From a gamma proteobacterium HTCC5015 (GTDB lineage: Bacteria > Pseudomonadota > Gammaproteobacteria > HTCC5015), in assembly GCA_000155715.1 (NCBI GenBank), contig DS990602.1:36115-100114 (forward strand): DNA of 64,000 nt, read 5' to 3'. The notes under the pieces were generated by a model that had not been told where the DNA came from, searched no databases, and was given only the letters and a program-made list of their open reading frames with translations. Made by a program: the position numbers and the translations under genes. Of the stretch, positions 37,376 to 46,106 are shown piece after piece; positions within the stretch are counted from its first letter, which is position 1; every line of letters begins with the position of its first letter.

Positions 37376-37786
37376 TTAAGTGTGGCCGGGAATGGTCCGA
37401 TCACCTTTGGCCCAGGCGACGGTATCCACGACGTCGAACGCCAGACTGATGCCGTTCATGATCAGCACCATGACAATGTAAACAGCTTCAGTACCCTCTG
37501 GCGCGCCATTACCCACAATCCCCAACAAGCGGGCTATCAGAAGACACTCCAGCGGCCCCCAAAACAGTAAGTGTGGTATTGCTAGGACTTTGCCCAGCCC
37601 GCGATCGCGGGCAATCAGAAAGCCGTTACACACCACTACCAGACCAGCGGCAATGGCCGTGGCCACGCCCGCCCAAGTATCGAGCAAAAAAAAGGCCGCC
37701 GCATTGACGGGTACAAGAAAGGCGGCAAGCCATATCTGTACCCACAGGGGCAAGCTGGTAAAGGATCGAACGATATCTTTAATCAT
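37376..37786 (-). CDS. Small integral membrane protein of the arsenosugar operon
   Basis: This 136-residue protein has about four hydrophobic helices (about 15-35, 38-56, 65-90 and 98-120) with a conserved-looking IARDRGLGKVLAIPH loop and FDVVDTVAWAKGDRT at the end. I do not recognise a named family. It lies between arsM (21 bp away) and the VTT-oxidoreductase fusion (28 bp), so it is co-transcribed with the arsenic genes. A role in moving an arsenical across the inner membrane or supporting the neighbouring membrane flavoprotein is possible but unproven. Confidence 0.65.
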   Translation of the reverse strand: MIKDIVRSFTSLPLWVQIWLAAFLVPVNAAAFFLLDTWAGVATAIAAGLVVVCNGFLIARDRGLGKVLAIPHLLFWGPLECLLIARLLGIVGNGAPEGTEAVYIVMVLIMNGISLAFDVVDTVAWAKGDRTIPGHT

Positions 37787-37813
37787 AAAAAGTCTCGCAA
37801 CCTGAGAATAAGA

Positions 37814-39970
37814 TCAGGCGCCGCCGCGGCGCCACTGGTGATAGCGGGCTAAGCAACGCAGTACGCCCTCCGGCTTGTGGGCCTGTTTCCACTGGCCGGC
37901 GGCGAACTTATTGGCTTCGGCCAGCGTCGGGTAGGTGTGAATCGTCGAGAGTATCTTGTTCAGCCCCAGCCCCCAGCGCATGGCAAAAACGAACTCCGCC
38001 AACAATTCGCCGGCGTGGGCACCGACGATAGTAGCGCCTAAAATACGGTCTTTGCCCGGTGGGGTCAGCACTTTGACGAAGCCCTTGGTATCGCTCTCGG
38101 CGATAGCGCGGTCCAGATCGTCCAGTTCATAGCGCGTGACTTCGAACGCCACGCCCTGCTCTATCGCTTCCTGCTCACTCAAGCCCACTCGGGCCACTTC
38201 GGGATCGACGAATGTCGTCCAGGGAATCACACTGTAGTCCACTTTGAATTTTTTGAACGAGCCAAACAAAGCGTTCACCGCCGCATACCAAGCCTGGTGA
38301 GCGGCGGTGTGCGTAAATTGATAAGGGCCGGCCACGTCGCCCGCAGCAAAAATATTGGGATACAACGTTTCCAGATACTCGTTAGTGACCACGGTTCGAT
38401 CGGTTTCAATCCCCAAGGCCTCTAGGCCGTAACCGGTGAGGCGCGGGGCGCGGCCCACGGCACAGAGCAATTCGTCAAAGGCAATCGCCTCCTCGCGACC
38501 GTCGACTTCCACGATCAGTCGCTTCTCGTCGCCTTCGACCTCGCAGCGCAGGGCCTTGTGGCCGGTGAGGACGCGCACGCCCTCCCCGCTCAACTCGTGT
38601 TCAACCAGCTCGGACACCTCGGCGTCCTCCCGAGCCATCAGGCGCTCACCCATTTCCACCTGAATCACCTCACTGCCAAGTCGAGCAAAGGCTTGAGACA
38701 ACTCACAGCCAATAGGGCCACCGCCCAGAATCAGCAAGCGACGCGGCGGCGCCTCTAGGGCAGCGAAGCGCTCCCACAGGGTGTCGGACGTCACATAACC
38801 GACCTCTTCCAGTCCCGGCAGCGGCGGCACAAAAGGGCTGGCGCCGGCGGCAATCACGATACTGCGGGTGGTCAGGCGCTGTGTTTCACCGTCTTCTTTC
38901 GCAATCTCAACCGTCCAGGGATCGACAAGGGTGGCGTAGCCCTGCTGCACATCAACCCCGAGCTCCTCATAGCGCTCCACACTATCGTGGGGCTCGATGT
39001 CGCGAATAACCGATTGCACTCGGTCCATGATGGCCTTGAAGGAGACGCTGGGCTCAGCGGCTTCTAGCCCGTAGCGCTCGGCGTGGCGCATCTGGTGAGC
39101 CAGCTTGGCGCTTTTGATCAGAGCCTTGCTGGGCACACAGCCATAGTTGAGGCAATCGCCGCCCATTTTATGCGCCTCCACCAGCGTCACTTCAGCTTTG
39201 ACCGCAGCGGCGATATAGGCGCTGACAAGCCCACCCGCACCGGCGCCGATCACCACCATATTGCGATCAAACTGCTTCGGCTTTTGCCAACCGCGGTAAG
39301 CCTTGCGGCGGCGGAAGAAAGCGACAATGGCCTTGGCAATCCAAGGAAAAATACCCAGAAGAGCAAAAGAGAGAATCAGTTCCGGCGAGAGAATGCCCGA
39401 AGCGCTCTCGAGTTGGCCGAGCTGGGTGCCTGCATTCACATAGACCACCGTACCGGCGAACATGCCAAGCTGGCTGACCGCGTAAAACGTCACAGCCCGC
39501 ATAGGCGTCAGCCCCATCGCCAGATTGATGACAAAAAATGGAAAGGCGGGAATCAAGCGCAGAGTAAACAGATAAAAGGCACCGTCGCGTTCGATGCCTT
39601 GGTTAATCGCTTTGAGCCGATCGCCAAAGCGCTGCTGCACCGTATCGCCAAAGACATAGCGGGCCGAGAGAAAAGCCAGCGTAGCGCCGATGGAGGAGGC
39701 AAAAGACACCAGCACCGTGCCCCACAACAAGCCGAACAAAGCCCCAGCGGCCAGCGTCATGATGGCTGCGCCGGGCAGTGACGCCGCCGTCACCAACACA
39801 TAGGCGACAAAGAATCCCCCCAGCACCAGCCAAGGGGATTCCTGACGCCACAGCGCCACCTCGTCCAGGCCCGATTTAAGCCCGGCAAAGGTCAGATGCT
39901 GGTGCCCCCCCAAGGCAAAGAACGCCACGGCAACGGTGGCAATTAGGGCAATGATAATCAGCTTTTTCAC
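37814..39970 (-). CDS. VTT (TVP38/TMEM64-DedA) membrane domain fused to a pyridine nucleotide-disulfide oxidoreductase
   Basis: The 718-residue protein starts at GTG 39970 (AGGA 7 bp upstream). Residues 1-220 form a multi-helix VTT domain (SLPGAAIMTLAAGALFG, LRLIPAFPFFVINL). Residues 235-710 are a mercuric-reductase/lipoamide-dehydrogenase-like flavoenzyme with the FAD motif GAGAGG (242-247), redox cysteines C273 and C278 (GGDCLNYGCVPSK), a second NADH-binding GGGPIGCE and the C-terminal His-Glu dyad in HTYPTLAE. It should pass electrons from NAD(P)H to a thiol or metal substrate at the inner membrane. Such fusions occur elsewhere; the substrate is unknown. It sits between arsS and the small membrane protein. 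Confidence 0.88.
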   Translation of the reverse strand: MKKLIIIALIATVAVAFFALGGHQHLTFAGLKSGLDEVALWRQESPWLVLGGFFVAYVLVTAASLPGAAIMTLAAGALFGLLWGTVLVSFASSIGATLAFLSARYVFGDTVQQRFGDRLKAINQGIERDGAFYLFTLRLIPAFPFFVINLAMGLTPMRAVTFYAVSQLGMFAGTVVYVNAGTQLGQLESASGILSPELILSFALLGIFPWIAKAIVAFFRRRKAYRGWQKPKQFDRNMVVIGAGAGGLVSAYIAAAVKAEVTLVEAHKMGGDCLNYGCVPSKALIKSAKLAHQMRHAERYGLEAAEPSVSFKAIMDRVQSVIRDIEPHDSVERYEELGVDVQQGYATLVDPWTVEIAKEDGETQRLTTRSIVIAAGASPFVPPLPGLEEVGYVTSDTLWERFAALEAPPRRLLILGGGPIGCELSQAFARLGSEVIQVEMGERLMAREDAEVSELVEHELSGEGVRVLTGHKALRCEVEGDEKRLIVEVDGREEAIAFDELLCAVGRAPRLTGYGLEALGIETDRTVVTNEYLETLYPNIFAAGDVAGPYQFTHTAAHQAWYAAVNALFGSFKKFKVDYSVIPWTTFVDPEVARVGLSEQEAIEQGVAFEVTRYELDDLDRAIAESDTKGFVKVLTPPGKDRILGATIVGAHAGELLAEFVFAMRWGLGLNKILSTIHTYPTLAEANKFAAGQWKQAHKPEGVLRCLARYHQWRRGGA

Positions 39971-40000
39971 AAGTTCGTCCTGTCTCGTTGGTCGGTTGTT

Positions 40001-40975
40001 TCAGTGGCTTTCCAAAGCGCCACCACAACTGGAACCACTGCCAGCGGTGCAGCCGTAGCAGTGGTCGGCGACGACAATCGGCTGGCCCACGGCATCGGAC
40101 GTCAGCAAGTCGCGCAAGTGGGGACGACCCTCGGAAAATTCCTGCGAAGCCATAGGCAGTTCCAGCATCTGGTTAAAATCGCAATCGTAGAGGTAGCCCT
40201 GCCAATCGACACTGACCTGACTGCGACACATCACATGGGGTAGATTGGCAGCCGAGTGGTTGCTCTTGAGCAAATCCATATAGGCATCAAACTGCTCAGT
40301 CGCCCGCAACATGGAACCAAAGCGCTTGATGGGCATATTCGTGATGGTAAAGAGCTGGTCAAACTCAATGCCAAAGTGTTCCCGCAACTCGCGTTTGTAG
40401 TCGGCCTCCAGGGCGCCCTGCTCCGGCGGCAACGAAGCGCCCTGAGGGTTGTAAACCAAGTTCAACACCAAATCGCTACCGGCTTGACCATAGCCCAAGG
40501 CATTGAGCCGCTTGAGCGCTTCAATGCTGCCCTCAAACACGCCATCGCCGCGCTGGGCATCGACATTGTCCAGTGAATAACACGGCAGAGAGGCCACCAC
40601 TTCCACCTTGTGATCGGCGAGAAACTGCGCGGTGTCCTCCTGCCCGGGCTCGAGCAGAATGGTCAGATTGCAGCGATCGATGACATGTACCCCGCGCTCA
40701 GTGGCGGCGCGTACCAAGTCCTTAAACCCCTCGTGAATCTCCGGCGCACCGCCAGTAAGATCCAGTGTTTTAAAAGGCCGCTTCTCAAGCACCTCGGCAA
40801 TCAGGTCGAAGTTGTCATCGGTCATCATTTCCGTGCGGCTGGGGCTGGAGCCAACGTGGCAATGGCTGCAGCTCAAGTTGCAGCGGTAGCCGATATTGAC
40901 TTGCAACGTATCCAGTGATGCCCGACGCAAAGGCGGGAAATCGGTTTTTTCTAAAAGGGGCAATACGGATTTCAT
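40001..40975 (-). CDS. arsS: Arsenosugar biosynthesis radical SAM protein ArsS
   Basis: The protein is 324 residues from ATG 40975. The 4Fe-4S/SAM motif is CNLSCSHC (CxxxCxxC, about C32/C36/C39), with LDLTGGAPE as the GGE-like SAM site. A DUF3641-type C-terminal half contains MCRSQVSVDWQGYLYDCDFNQ and the cysteine-rich tail HCYGCTAGSGSSCGGAL, probable auxiliary cluster ligands. Studied ArsS proteins add 5'-deoxyadenosine to dimethylarsenite, the first carbon skeleton of arsenosugars. Some homologues are selenoproteins; here all positions are Cys. It lies upstream of arsM in the same direction. Confidence 0.9.
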   Translation of the reverse strand: MKSVLPLLEKTDFPPLRRASLDTLQVNIGYRCNLSCSHCHVGSSPSRTEMMTDDNFDLIAEVLEKRPFKTLDLTGGAPEIHEGFKDLVRAATERGVHVIDRCNLTILLEPGQEDTAQFLADHKVEVVASLPCYSLDNVDAQRGDGVFEGSIEALKRLNALGYGQAGSDLVLNLVYNPQGASLPPEQGALEADYKRELREHFGIEFDQLFTITNMPIKRFGSMLRATEQFDAYMDLLKSNHSAANLPHVMCRSQVSVDWQGYLYDCDFNQMLELPMASQEFSEGRPHLRDLLTSDAVGQPIVVADHCYGCTAGSGSSCGGALESH

Positions 40976-41025
40976 AAGTCTCAACCATGTTTTTACAGGG
41001 GCGTCTTACAAGGCCTTTAAACCCT

Positions 41026-41898
41026 TTAAAGACGCCTAAATCGCAATGTCATGCGGTCGCTTTCACCGATGTTTTCATAGGTATCCAGACAGCGAGACCG
41101 CTGACTCTCTTCCACCGATCTACAGGCGCGCAGCGATGGCGGCAAAGACCAAACGCCCGCCTCGTGCTCTCGCGGATCTTTAGGGTTGTGATTGAGATCG
41201 CTAGAAGCCTCTAACTGAAAGCCCGCAGACTCCACTTTCTCCACCAGCCAGTCTTCCCGCACATAGCCCGTGCGCTTTTCCCACTCCGGCGTGGCATCAT
41301 CTAGGGCGCGGTGTTGAACGATCGCTAAAACACCTTCCTTCTTTAGAACATCTCGGCTCGCCGCTAACACGTCATCCACGATGTCGGCGCGAATAAAATT
41401 ATGAAAATGCCGCGATAAAACCACCATGTCCGCCGAGCCCGACTCGCCAAAACTCACATACTCAGGCGGCGAAAAGGGCACAATTTGAACAGAGCCATAG
41501 ACCTCGGGTTTAGCTGCCATTTTGTCGGCAAACCGCTTTGCCGAATCGGCGCGCCATTGGGGCGTCGCATCCAGCGGGAAATTGGCCACTACCAATTGCC
41601 CCCTGTCTTTGAGGGCCGGCGCCAAAATCTCCGAATACCAACCGCCGCCGGGCCACACCTCCACGACTGTCATGTCGGGTTCAAAGCCCCAAAAAGCGAG
41701 CGTTTTCAAAGGTCGGCGATGGATATCTCGCGCTCGGCTTTCGGCACTGCGATGCTCACCATGGAGCGCTTGCTCGATGACGTGCTTAATCTCTTGACCA
41801 ATGGCCGATTGGCGGTCGACATCCGCATAGAGCGGAGTCGTACTGATCGCGAGTAGCGCCAACAGAGTGGCGTGGACAATTGCTGGGCTTCGTATCAT
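41026..41898 (-). CDS. Exported class I methyltransferase-fold protein (COG4798-like)
   Basis: The protein is 290 residues from ATG 41898, preceded by GAGGGAACC. An N-terminal signal peptide (MIRSPAIVHATLLALLAIST...YADVD) predicts export. The mature part has a methyltransferase-like Rossmann fold with TVVEVWPGGGWYSEILAP in place of the usual ExGxGxG loop, FPLDATPQW, and DMVVLSRHFHNF. S-adenosylmethionine is not known to be available in the periplasm, so catalysis is doubtful and a binding role is possible. It is 50 bp upstream of arsS on the same strand, so it may belong to that operon. Confidence 0.78.
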   Translation of the reverse strand: MIRSPAIVHATLLALLAISTTPLYADVDRQSAIGQEIKHVIEQALHGEHRSAESRARDIHRRPLKTLAFWGFEPDMTVVEVWPGGGWYSEILAPALKDRGQLVVANFPLDATPQWRADSAKRFADKMAAKPEVYGSVQIVPFSPPEYVSFGESGSADMVVLSRHFHNFIRADIVDDVLAASRDVLKKEGVLAIVQHRALDDATPEWEKRTGYVREDWLVEKVESAGFQLEASSDLNHNPKDPREHEAGVWSLPPSLRACRSVEESQRSRCLDTYENIGESDRMTLRFRRL

Positions 41899-42277
41899 GG
41901 TTCCCTCTGCCGCTTTAAGTGCGTTGATATATTTCGTCATTGTGTAAAAACCATACGCTTCCTAAGCATGGCCTGTCACAAGGCTATACACACGACACCC
42001 TAGGGAACAAAAAAGTTCACCCCCACTATCGGCTGAGTATGCCGCTTCACCGCATTTCATGGTCTGCAACAAAAAATATCGGCTACTGAAATCGGCTCTT
42101 TAAAAAACGCCGTAAAACCAATGAAATCCGCTACGCCCTGTATAAACTTTTACCAAGTCAAGATAAATCCTTTTGATAAAGACTCTGTGAAGAGAATCGC
42201 TCAATAGTGACTGACAAAGTAATTACATCGCCCTTTAATATCACCTAAACTCAGCAGAAACCGCTCGAATACAGCAC
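41899..42277. promoter_or_regulatory. Divergent intergenic region of the arsenosugar locus
   Basis: These 379 bp separate the leftward methyltransferase/arsS operon from the rightward glycosyltransferases and must hold both promoters. They are A/T-rich. I see no gene, no clear terminator and no recognisable ArsR-type operator. Confidence 0.4.
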
Positions 42278-42967
42278 ATGTCTCAACCAACAACACAAGC
42301 CAAGCTGAGTATTATCGTCCCTGTACTCAATGAGTGCGCGCATATCGGCGCGCTAAGCCGCCTTGCAGAACGCTGCAAAGCAGCCCCAATCGAACTCATT
42401 TTAGTCGACGGAGGAAGCAGCGATAATTCAAAGTCGTTCGCTGAGGCCGCGGGCTTGACGGTTATACACTCAGATCGAGGGCGGGCAAAACAAATGAATG
42501 CAGGGGCTCGACACGCCAAGGGAGCTCTATTGCTTTTTTTACACGCCGACACACAGCTCAGTGGAGAGGCACTGGAAGCCTTACTCACACTACCCGATGA
42601 CATATTATGGGGGCGCTTTGATGTCGACATACAAGGGCAATCGCGACTTTTCCCCCTCATTTCATTTTTCATCAACTGGCGTTCGCGCCTCAGTGGTATC
42701 GCCACCGGAGATCAAGCCATTTTCGTACAATCCTCGTTACTGCATCGTATTGGGCTGTTCCCCGTGCAAGACTTAATGGAAGATATCGAGCTCTCCAAAC
42801 GACTCAAGCGAATTCGGCGCCCCATCTGTTTAAAAAATACCGTGATGACATCGGGTCGGCGCTGGGATCAGCGGGGTGTGTGGCGAACCATTTTTTTAAT
42901 GTGGCGATTAAGGCTCAGCTACTGGCTCGGCAAAAGCCCTGAAGCCATTGCCCGAGAGTATCAATGA
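42278..42967 (+). CDS. Family 2 glycosyltransferase, TIGR04283-type (rSAM-associated)
   Basis: The 229-residue protein has a GT-A fold with LSIIVPVLNECAHIG, the LILVDGGSSDNS motif, HADTQLS (the metal-binding DxD-like site) and a late TGDQAIFV and LMEDIELSKRL. This short GT2 subfamily is named for its association with radical SAM / selenodomain proteins, the group that includes ArsS. A role in adding sugar to the arsenic-adenosine product is a reasonable inference. It overlaps the next gene by 4 bp (ATGA). Confidence 0.85.
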   Translation: MSQPTTQAKLSIIVPVLNECAHIGALSRLAERCKAAPIELILVDGGSSDNSKSFAEAAGLTVIHSDRGRAKQMNAGARHAKGALLLFLHADTQLSGEALEALLTLPDDILWGRFDVDIQGQSRLFPLISFFINWRSRLSGIATGDQAIFVQSSLLHRIGLFPVQDLMEDIELSKRLKRIRRPICLKNTVMTSGRRWDQRGVWRTIFLMWRLRLSYWLGKSPEAIAREYQ

Positions 42968-43599
42968 ATCCAACGCGCATTGTGATTATGGCAAAAGCCC
43001 CTGTACCGGGGTTTTGCAAAACAAGGCTCATCCCCTACCTCGGGGCCGATAAAGCCGCCCATCTAGCACGCAAAATGCTATCTCACACCTGTCGCGAAGC
43101 ACTCCATGCCGACGTAGGCCCCGTTGAGCTTTGTGTCACGCCACCTCCCAACAGCGAGAGCTGGAAAAACAACCCAGCCTCTGAAGCGGTGCCCCAATCG
43201 GTTCAATGGAGCGCGCAATGCGAAGGGGACCTAGGACAGCGACTGGCCGACATCTGCCAGCGCGCCATTCAGCAAAAGGAGCACTGTTTGATGATCGGCA
43301 CAGATTGCCCCGAGCTCCGAGCGTCACACTTGCAACAAGCTAGCGCCGCATTGGTTCATCACGACGCCAGTCTCATTCCCGTTGACGACGGGGGCTATAT
43401 CCTTTTAGGCGTTAAACGCTTTTTACCCAGCTTGTTTGCAAACATGGCCTGGAGTACCGCCGATGTTTACGCCTTAACCGTTGAGCGTATGCAAGCGGCG
43501 CATTGGCGAGTGTGGGAAGGTGACATACTGCACGACATTGATCGCGCCCAAGATTTGCGATGGCTACCGCAAAACTGGCCCGAGCGAGAGCTAATCTAG
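42964..43599 (+). CDS. TIGR04282-type glycosyltransferase (arsenosugar biosynthesis associated)
   Basis: The 211-residue nucleotidyl/glycosyltransferase-like protein opens IVIMAKAPVPGFCKTRLIPYLG, has GDLGQRLADI, IGTDCPELRASHL and PVDDGGYILLGV, all hallmarks of the TIGR04282 (DUF2064) family. It is the regular companion of the TIGR04283 protein and of ArsS in bacterial genomes. The two are translationally coupled. Its 3' end overlaps the convergent RimK-like gene by 9 bp. Confidence 0.87.
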   Translation: MNPTRIVIMAKAPVPGFCKTRLIPYLGADKAAHLARKMLSHTCREALHADVGPVELCVTPPPNSESWKNNPASEAVPQSVQWSAQCEGDLGQRLADICQRAIQQKEHCLMIGTDCPELRASHLQQASAALVHHDASLIPVDDGGYILLGVKRFLPSLFANMAWSTADVYALTVERMQAAHWRVWEGDILHDIDRAQDLRWLPQNWPERELI

Positions 43600-44562
43600 A
43601 TACACGGCAAATGAGCGCTGGCAAAACTTCACGCGCTCCCACTCCTCGGGCAAGGGGTGGTCGCCGCGCTCTTCTAGATGCTGCTCAATTAACTCGCAGC
43701 GCCGAATGAGTCCATCATCGTTGGCAATTTGAATATTTAAGCCGGGACGCGCATTGAGTTCTAGCATCATCGGCCCGTGTTCGGCATCCATGACCAAATC
43801 GACCCCCAGATAGCCGAGCCCCGTCAGATCGTAGCAGCGCGACGCCAACTCTAGACACGTGTTCCAATCGGGAATACTCAGCCCGGATACCGCATGGCCC
43901 GTATCGGGGTGACGGTCAATTTTATGATTGTGCCAAGTCCCCCCCACCGTGATGCCGCTGGCCAAATCCACGCCGACACCAATTGCCCCTTGGTGCAGAT
44001 TGGCCTTGCCTTGAGACTGCCGCGTGGGCAATCGCAACATCGCCGCCACCGGGTAACCGCGCAACACAATAATGCGCAGGTCGGGCACGCCTTCAAAACT
44101 AATGCGATCAAACAACGGCGTTGAGCGCACGCGATACTCAACCAGTGCGCGATCGCGATGCCCTCCCAGTGAATACACGCCCGATAAAATGCCCGACAGG
44201 TGAAAGTCCACCTCCTCGGGGTTAATAATGCGTCCCGAGGTGGTGCGGTAGTAGCCCTCAAAGCGATCCCCCACCACCAAAATGCCATCGCCGCCCGCCC
44301 CCTGGCTGGGCTTAATCACGAAATCCTGATGGGGCTCTACCAAATCCGCAAAGTCGCGAATATCGTGCTCAGACTCAATGATGCCGTAGAGAGGCGGCAC
44401 GACGATACCGGCTCGCTTAGCCAGTTCCTTCGTGCGAATTTTATCGTCAACCAGCGGGTACTGGCTGCGCGGGTTATAGCGCAGCACATAGTCGCCATTG
44501 CGACGATTGATGCCCATCACACCGCGTTTGCGCAACGCCTTTCGCGTTCTCCATCCAATCAT
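43591..44562 (-). CDS. Alpha-L-glutamate ligase-like protein (RimK-type ATP-grasp)
   Basis: The 323-residue ATP-grasp protein shows NGDYVLRYNPRSQYPLVDDK, the ATP-binding KPSQGAGGDGILV, and the C-terminal metal site VDLVMDAEHGPMMLELNARPG with E and N ligands. It resembles RimK/LysX ligases that add glutamate or similar acids to peptides, but its substrate is not known. It forms an operon with the 7TM inactive transglutaminase and the retropepsin-like gene, all joined by 4-bp overlaps, a set conserved across many gammaproteobacteria. Confidence 0.88.
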   Translation of the reverse strand: MIGWRTRKALRKRGVMGINRRNGDYVLRYNPRSQYPLVDDKIRTKELAKRAGIVVPPLYGIIESEHDIRDFADLVEPHQDFVIKPSQGAGGDGILVVGDRFEGYYRTTSGRIINPEEVDFHLSGILSGVYSLGGHRDRALVEYRVRSTPLFDRISFEGVPDLRIIVLRGYPVAAMLRLPTRQSQGKANLHQGAIGVGVDLASGITVGGTWHNHKIDRHPDTGHAVSGLSIPDWNTCLELASRCYDLTGLGYLGVDLVMDAEHGPMMLELNARPGLNIQIANDDGLIRRCELIEQHLEERGDHPLPEEWERVKFCQRSFAVYLD

Positions 44563-46106
44563 GGACGCGTCTCACCTTTGCTATTGAGCAAGTCTCTAAA
44601 GCGCACCAGCTCGGTGAGGCGATAACCGCGATAGTGGCCCATCAAAACCATAACCGCCGCTAGGCACAGCAGTACGCCGGGGAAGGTAAAGAAAAAATAG
44701 CTCAAAAACGGCTGGATCATTAAGAAGTGGCACAGTACCGCCCCCAGCAATGTACCGAGGCCCACCTTAATCACATGGTTCGCACCGCGCTCCTCCCAAA
44801 CAATCGACAAGCGCTCGATCACCATGGTCAAAATCACCATGGGGAACAGCGCCACTGACAACCCCGTGGAGATGCCCAACTTGTAACCCAGCAAGCTCAC
44901 TAGAGCCATCAGCACCACCACAAAGGTCAGCACCACCGATAAGCGCGACAGCAACTGTAAACGCAAGTGCTCTAAATAGCCGCGCAGCAATAGGCCAAAA
45001 GCGGTAATCGTGACAAACAGTAAAATCCCCCAGAACAGCTGGGTTTCGCGAAACGCAAGCGCGATCAATACGGGCGTAAAGGTGCCCAATGTTTCGACAC
45101 CGACCCAACTACGCAGTAAAAGCACTAACAAAACGCCCAGCGGAATCATCAACACGACTTTATAGAGATGCTGACTGGGCAGCGGCAGCTCATAGAGCGA
45201 GGCATCGATAAAACTACGCTGGTTGCGCTGGTTGAGAGACTGAGCCATTTCCAGTGCGCCCATTTCATTTTCGTGAAAACTAAAGCTGACCTCGGGGTTG
45301 CGACCGCCCTCCAACGTCAGCAGCTCACCTTGCCCCCGCCACCACACGACGCGGTCGTCGGGCATCCCTTGCTGACCCGTCATCGGGTTAAAGTACAACC
45401 ACTCTTCACCATTAAAAGTGCGCAACCACAGTTCGGGGATTTGCCCCTGACTTTCCACCAAGCGCAGTGTGTGCACCGGCTCCGCCGGTATGTGGGCGTA
45501 CGCCAGCAATAGATCAACCAAGCGCACGCGATTGCGCTCGCTGGTATCTTGTCCCAGCAGCAATTTCACATTGTCATTGTCGAGGTCGCTCACACGCTTG
45601 ATGGTTTCACTAATAAAGGTCTCGACATCCGCCGAGTGTTCGCGAATCGGTTTCAATAGCGCTTTGGCCGCCAACTCTTCTGCGCCATCCAGTTTAGGCG
45701 CACTGCGGAACTGAGGCCCGACGGGCTCTGGCTGATCTTCACCATAGCGCGGCGTCATCATTAGTCGGTAGTAAAGATACTGGCGTCCCTCGGCGCGGCG
45801 CGCCGACCAAGTCACCTGTCGGTTACCCGCCTCGCGATTGACGTGAACACCGTAATTATTGGAGACAAAACTTTCGTTGAGTGTGGTGTAGCCCTCTTCC
45901 ATGGGCGGCACAAACATGCGCACCTTTATCGGGAATCGCGGACGCGCATCAAACGAAATTTGCGCATCGATAATCCAAACGGGATCTTTTTCACTTTCAC
46001 TCAGTGGCACATTCAGCACTTGAACTTGATAGGCGATGCTGCCCAGACCCGCCAGCATCAAGGCCAGCGCTAACAGCCGCGCATGCCACTTAGCCGAGTG
46101 CATCAA
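44559..46106 (-). CDS. Inactive transglutaminase-like domain fused to seven membrane helices (UUP1 type)
   Basis: The 515-residue protein has an N-terminal signal anchor (about 10-30), a periplasmic transglutaminase-like domain (about 35-300) and seven C-terminal membrane helices (about 320-500). The papain-like Cys expected in active transglutaminases is missing; the corresponding region reads RVRLVDLLLAYAHIPAEPVH, consistent with the inactive family. The 7TM part holds RSWVGVETLGTFTPVLIALAFRET (given as key motif GTFTPVLIA). It probably senses or presents a periplasmic ligand to the RimK-like cytoplasmic partner. It overlaps both neighbours by 4 bp. Confidence 0.88.
   Translation of the reverse strand: MMHSAKWHARLLALALMLAGLGSIAYQVQVLNVPLSESEKDPVWIIDAQISFDARPRFPIKVRMFVPPMEEGYTTLNESFVSNNYGVHVNREAGNRQVTWSARRAEGRQYLYYRLMMTPRYGEDQPEPVGPQFRSAPKLDGAEELAAKALLKPIREHSADVETFISETIKRVSDLDNDNVKLLLGQDTSERNRVRLVDLLLAYAHIPAEPVHTLRLVESQGQIPELWLRTFNGEEWLYFNPMTGQQGMPDDRVVWWRGQGELLTLEGGRNPEVSFSFHENEMGALEMAQSLNQRNQRSFIDASLYELPLPSQHLYKVVLMIPLGVLLVLLLRSWVGVETLGTFTPVLIALAFRETQLFWGILLFVTITAFGLLLRGYLEHLRLQLLSRLSVVLTFVVVLMALVSLLGYKLGISTGLSVALFPMVILTMVIERLSIVWEERGANHVIKVGLGTLLGAVLCHFLMIQPFLSYFFFTFPGVLLCLAAVMVLMGHYRGYRLTELVRFRDLLNSKGETRP

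Noticed and set aside
39083-39781. Long plus-strand open frame inside the VTT-oxidoreductase gene (232 codons)
   Set aside because: It is antisense to the conserved FAD and VTT regions and shows no domain or ribosome-binding site.
40001-40975. Selenocysteine in ArsS, or in the SelW-like protein at 623-907
   Set aside because: Both families include selenoproteins, but all the relevant positions are Cys codons and the frames end at ordinary stops after complete domains.
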